64,000 nucleotides of DNA, from contig CM043955.1 in NCBI GenBank assembly GCA_014529385.2, positions 140,248,206 to 140,312,205 of the forward strand, read 5' to 3'. Below the pieces are notes generated by a model. It made no database searches. It worked only from the letters and a program-made list of their open reading frames with translations, and was not told where the DNA came from. This DNA comes from Adiantum capillus-veneris (lineage: Eukaryota > Streptophyta > Polypodiopsida > Polypodiales > Pteridaceae). Made by a program: the position numbers and the translations under genes. Shown piece after piece: positions 58,937 through 64,000 of the stretch (positions are counted from its first letter, which is position 1; every line of letters starts with the position of its first letter).

Positions 58937-61500
58937 CTTCATAAGATGGTCACCCCCACATTTATAGCATAGTCCCAGTGGTTGTCATGGAGCTCCTTAA
59001 GCACCCCTCTGTTGGTAAGTAGATCTTGGTCCCTTGAAGCCTCCATTGGCTATGAACAACAATGTTATCTCGTCCAAACTATATCTACTTTCTCTTGCAG
59101 CATGTGCCGTTGTTGTGGTCCAACATTGCCGATCATGTTCCATGGTTCTGGTGCTCTCAGCTCTTTTGGTGGGTAGTATGTTGCACAGGCCATTGTTCCA
59201 CTTGGCCCTTCATAATAGACAGGTACAAGCACTAAGGTTTGTTCCTATGGTTCTTCCACAGCGGGCGTATATCTCACCCCTATCGGTCTTGTCCCTGGGG
59301 TTGGTGGTTGTTGCCCTAAAATTGGTTGTGGGCGTTCAATCCCAACTGTACCTGGAAAATTCTCTGCAGTATATCTAGGTACTAGTGGCACTTGAGGTGG
59401 TGCTACTTGCAGTTTGGGAACATACTATTGTTCTCACACATACCCCTTATTGTAGTATTTGTTCGATGGTGCACCACTTTAATTGCTTAGCCTGTGGCTT
59501 GGAAAATGGGCTAATCCTCTTTAGCACCTCCTCTATTAGTCGCTCTTGATTTACTCCTGGTTCATTTAGTTGTACTGACTTCCCAAACTTTGATCCACTT
59601 TGTTGAGATGACGAATCATCATCTCTGTCTCTTTGATCTCCATCTATGTAGATTGCACAGTTATCTACCAGGAATAAAGCCTCTTTGGTTAACTCATTCA
59701 GAGTGGGGCTTTTCTTCATATGCAAATCCTTTTGAAGGTTTGCATTTCTCAAGCCTTGGATGAATATCAACATGAGTCTAGATTGAGTAGGTAATTCTTC
59801 CATTGGATAGAATTTTACATACAGTTTTAGCCATAGGGCTACCTTCCTAACAGATTCCCCTTCTTTCTACTTAAACTTGTGGATTTGAGAGACAATATTG
59901 TGGGCTATCCCTCTTTGAGAGAATTCCTCCACAAACTCGTCAAAAACTTCTTGGATGGTCTCAAAATCCCGTCTTTCAACAGAATCAAACCAGGTGGTGG
60001 CGTCCTCCTCTAAGGTGAGTTAAAATCCAGCAAATTTTGTATCAAAGTTTCTAACCTCTTCTGCTCGGATCACTCTCAAGAACGTTGCCACATGATCTCT
60101 AAGATCTCCTTCTCCTGAGTACCTCTTGTGTACCCATTTTTGGACTTGAGAAGGTCTAACACGTCTGTGTTCTACCAGTCAAACTCTGGAATCTCCTCGT
60201 CCTTCTCCCATCACAGGGTCTCTGTCATGTCTCAATCTTCCGTCAACTGCTCCTCCCATCCCATCTCCTCTATATGACCTATCAACAGGTGGTTTTGTTA
60301 CAAACCCTCTTTCCATTTTGATTCTCTCCATATAGGGGAATCCTACTGTGGTCGGCACCATTGTTGGTCCCTTGCTCTCCTTGGGATAAGAATAAGAGTA
60401 AGTGGACATAGATGAGACTATAGGTGTCACAAACGATTCGTTCATGATAGGGACTTTGACTCTATAGAACTTTTGTTCCCTTGTCACTATGGGTCGCAAC
60501 CATGATTTCAACGTTTTAGGATTTTTGTTGAGATACGAAGGAAAAATTGGAGTTTCTACCGTTCCAGCTTGCCTAGCTGAAAATCTGGTTGCATCCTCTA
60601 TTTCGTCAAAGGGATTTGTAGATTTATTGGGGGTAAGGTTTAGTCCTTGATGAGTGGCGGTGAGGTCTGTTGGAATTACTCTAGTGGCTGTCAATCTTGC
60701 TACCTCTGCTTTCTCTATCGGCATATACTCTCGTCCATATTTGTCAACATGTATTATGAGACTCCCTTCATCTGATTCATATGAGAACAAGTACAAAGTC
60801 TTTTCTATGCCCAGCTCAAAGGCGAATGGTGCTAAACGTCAGAAATATGTCTTGACTCTCCCATTCAGGTATTCATAGATTCCTTGGTTAGTTGCAACTT
60901 CAGTTACCTTCTTGTCAAAAACTAGGGTGGCATTAGGAAGGTCTATTAGAGGAGGTATTTCGGTGATTTCAGAAACCATCTTCCCCTTCACCACATTATC
61001 CCCGTATTTGTTGTAGTTCTCTGGATCCTTAACAATAAGGTAATGTTCTCCCTCCTCATCCCGGAATCTATCCCCATCATCGTAAGCTAGAAGGGCATCC
61101 ACTCCTTCTACCGTTTTCCCTCAATAAATATGTTTTTTCGTCCCCTTTCATCAGCATATACCAGAGCCCCATGGGCATTTGGTCCTTTTAAGTAAAGGGT
61201 TGTAAACCTCATTGTCCGAGGAGGGTTCTTAGAGGTGATCCCTCCTCCTCCTCCTTGGCTTCGTCAGTTAACCGCGGTGTTCTAGTCCACCATGAGATAA
61301 AATGATTGTTCAGAAGAGGCGTCGGTCCCACTACCATCTTCTATGATTGGTGCTAGTGGATCTATTCTAGCTTGGGTCACACTTTCCTCTGTAGACACTA
61401 TGCTGACCTGATCTCCTTATAATTTTTCATCTCTTTGGAGGTTTCTTCTTGATCTTAAATACATCAATTCCTTAACACACCACTACCAATCCAAGCCTTT
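58937..61500 (-). pseudogene. Gag N-terminal part of A2, broken
   Basis: Aligns with A1 gag from the ELM-x-LRS start (about 61460) through the N-terminal domain (60839-61102, 60179-60796) and gag core (59447-59803) to the start of the first zinc knuckle (CYKCGGDHL, about 58943-58975), where insertion D cuts it. There are numerous stops. Confidence 0.82.
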
Positions 61501-63633
61501 CACCTTAAAAGTTCTCTTTGTCATTTCTTACTCTGGCTATTTCAGCTCTCCAATTGGTTGACTGCTTACACTTTCGATTGGCCTTGACTTGCTGGACCTT
61601 GTTGCTGGCTATCTATACAAAACTTTAGACTCTGCAAATCTTTGTCAATGGTGGTTCTCCCTTTAGTAACATTCAGTATTGATGATTAGTAAGAACATGC
61701 GAGTACTTCCCGTCTGAAGTTTGTTTTGGAAGGGTTGGCTCCCTGTATATGTTCTTTTCACTGAATTGAATGGTAAAATGTGTTGTCAGAGTTAAGAGGA
61801 ACACTTGGCAGGTTTAATTTAATCAAATAGGCTCTAAATTTGGCCCTTTGACTTTATACGTGTATAAATTCTATCTGAAAAAAATAGCAATATTTCTTCT
61901 CCAGATGTTCTCTACCATGCATGTAACTCTCAGAAACTTTCAAAATGAAAATTGGACCACTTTTGTGCAAGTTATAATTAGATGCAGTCTGATTCTAGCT
62001 CAATTTTTGTTCTTTGGCACTTACTCGCCCAAACATGCTCCAAAATGAATGCAATCTTGGCTATTGGCTTCTAAGGTCCCTTAGAATGCAAGGATATGCC
62101 CCAGTTTAGCTTTTGAAGTCAATAGGGCCAAAAAGACATCATACGCATATAAAGTCTTTTTACTAGTTTGAGGAATTTTTGCAGGTTTGTGCTTATGATA
62201 GTGTGCTTATACCACGTGTGTAGTCTGAAATTCAAAAAATGTTCAATATCATCAAAAACACATTATACGTGTATAATGTCTTTTTGACCCAATTGAAATG
62301 AATCTTGCTCCAGAGGTAGTTCAACACTTAGGGACTTCACAGATATTCTCTAACTTGAGTTTGGAATCAAGTTTGTTCAAGTTGTGGCCAAAATGGGTGT
62401 GTAGAATGTTTGAATTGTTTCTTGGTCTTTTCAAGCTTAGATTTTGGTCCAAATGCAATAAAATTTAAGCTATGGTCTCTCTCAATGCTCTAGGCCACTT
62501 GGGAATACACATTTGTATAATTTGAGTATAATCTAGGCCAAAACACATCATACGTGTATAAAGTCTTTTTGACCAGAATAAACTTAAATTTCTGCCCAAG
62601 GTTCTCCTTTATGTGTACACAAAGCATATGTGCTCAAAATCAAGTTTTGATGCCAATGTTTCCGCAATTCACCACTTTTCTTTATTTTTGGCTAGAATAT
62701 GAAAAATTCTCTCCAAATGTCAGGTTGGATGAGCAAATGGTGTGAAATCTTGCAATCAAGTTTATAGCTATCTTCCAAGTGCTTTGGTGATGACAAACAT
62801 GCAGGTTACTGCCCAAATCTAAGCTGGAGACATTTTATGAGTATAATGTCTTTCATCTCAGATTTCAGATCTATTTCTATCCAAGTTCCCCTATTTATCA
62901 GCAACATGTACATGTGTTTACAGCAAAATTTAAAGCTCAAAAGTGCTCACAAACACAAAATTTTGTCTTTTTAGTCACAACCACTCCGTCTTTTGGCTTT
63001 TGGTCCCCAAATCTATGCCAAAACTCACTCAAGGTGTCCCTAGGGTATAAAGATTCTTTTGAACACTTTGGTACAGTTAGTTTCCACAATTTTGGTCTCT
63101 TTTTAACCCTGGAGACTTTATACGCGTATAAAGTCTAGCCTTGCACAATTGAGATTTTTATGTGCAAAGGCCTCTCAAATGTCTTCTTAAGCTCTCAGTC
63201 ATGTAAAACATTTTTGTGAACTTTGTTTTTGCACTGTTTTGACTAAGAATCGGTCTTCTTTCAAGATTTCAATGCAAACAATCAACTCAAGCAAATATTC
63301 TTTGATGGACAATTGTAGATCAAGATCAAATCCTCTACCTAAAGCTACTCCTTAACATAAAAAATGGGATCATTTTGCAATTGTGAGTATATACGCACTT
63401 ATCTGAGACACATGGACTAGCTAATGCCTTCATCACCTCATCAATCACTCAAACTCCAAAACCAATACATTTCTAAACTAAAACCATCAACACGGATGAC
63501 CAAGGCAAGACACACGCTTCCTAGCACCTCTCTATAGGTCCTAACTAAACTAATATAGAAAAGAATACTCTGGTACACCATAGGAAATCTCACCTCATAG
63601 GATTAGTCTAAGGTCACCTATCTAGGGCTTCGA
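61501..63633 (-). other. 5' leader of A2
   Basis: About 2.1 kb, longer than the A1 leader mainly because it keeps two more palindrome units. Apart from the array and the conserved block next to the primer site, it is non-coding. Confidence 0.7.
61849..63136. repeat. Palindrome array in 5' leader of A2 (6 copies)
   Basis: Starts at 61849, 62134, 62258, 62543, 62828 and 63113. Steps are 285, 124, 285, 285 and 285 bp. The copy at 63113 is a perfect palindrome with a different arm (AGACTTTATACG). Others are partly decayed. The short 124-bp step matches the 125-bp step in the A1 leader. Confidence 0.9.
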
Positions 63634-63651
63634 TCCCCGACAACGGCGCCA
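63634..63651 (-). other. Primer-binding site of A2, tRNA-Asp type
   Basis: Plus-strand tccccgacaacggcgcca, one base different from the expected tRNA-Asp complement, one base before the LTR edge. Confidence 0.85.
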
Positions 63652-63652
63652 A

Positions 63653-64000
63653 TGTTGGCAGATACGCCGTGAGCGGATGCTAGCATAGTGAGAACAGAAC
63701 CAACGACTCTATGTCGACCGAGGGTGAAGCTTAACCCGTAGGCGCATGGAAACAAGAAGATGGATGTCAACCACCTTCTAAGACAATCTCTAATCAAGGA
63801 AATCAAGTCTAAGCGTTCTTATGCACTAGTGAAAGCATTCCAACCTACGATGCTCATGCTATCCGAAACTATGCCAAATGCATTCAAAATGTCATGTAAC
63901 TCACAGGATATACCCTCCTTATCATGCAATCACTACCCTATGATTGTGACTTGGTATCCGACCTCTAACTACCTCTTGCAACAATCGCGTATAAAGACAG
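63653..64000 (-). repeat. 5' LTR of A2 (partial, runs off window)
   Basis: Begins TGTTGGCAG and matches 22046-22400 along its visible length, with a 14-bp or so gap near 63775. The outer end and the second target-site copy are outside the window. Confidence 0.88.

Overview
This is nuclear DNA of a plant, almost certainly a seed plant, from a repeat-dense region. The evidence is nested Ty3/gypsy elements with plant-type primer-binding sites, a CACTA/EnSpm-like DNA transposon with introns and subterminal repeats, a MULE-type MITE, LINE fragments and long GA/TC microsatellites. I find no convincing host gene, tRNA, rRNA or CRISPR array. The species cannot be read from the sequence.

Layout. (1) 1-16339, minus strand: a giant Ty3/gypsy element (A1) whose 3' LTR lies left of the window. 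Reading 5' to 3' (right to left) it has a 5' LTR, a tRNA-Asp-type primer-binding site, a leader with palindromes, gag with a first protease (PR1), a -1 slippery site, RT-RNase H-integrase, a second retropepsin-like domain (PR2) with a tail of W-x-x-K repeats, about 1.6 kb of non-coding DNA, a second palindrome array, and a long extra ORF (ORF3). (2) 16340-22045: non-coding flank with dispersed direct repeats, a minisatellite and a duplicated TC-repeat unit. (3) 22046 to beyond 64000, minus strand: a decayed second member of the same family (A2) with the same architecture. It has lost RT-RNase H by an internal deletion. It is interrupted by a smaller Tat-like gypsy element B (about 22507-30608) and by a compound insertion D (40961-58936).

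(4) Insertion D holds a MULE-like MITE (41550-42086) and a 14.9-kb EnSpm/CACTA-like transposon C (42487-57386). C is plus strand, with CACAAGG terminal inverted repeats, a multi-exon transposase gene and a second multi-exon gene. C in turn holds two 5'-truncated LINE copies whose 3' ends run into GA/TC microsatellites.

The most unusual biology is in family A. Each copy carries two arrays of a 24-bp palindrome, mostly spaced 283-287 bp apart. One array precedes gag and the other precedes ORF3. The palindrome arms differ between arrays but tend to change symmetrically. Family A also has a second retropepsin-like domain fused behind integrase, a tandem duplication of the integrase zinc-binding module, and a long conserved ORF3. 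These features recur in both diverged copies, so they belong to the family rather than being accidents of one copy. In the working element, gag-PR1 and pol would be made from the LTR promoter, with pol by -1 frameshifting. ORF3 would need splicing, an internal promoter or another device. The palindromes are candidates for RNA dimerisation or packaging hairpins, or for binding sites of an element-encoded protein.
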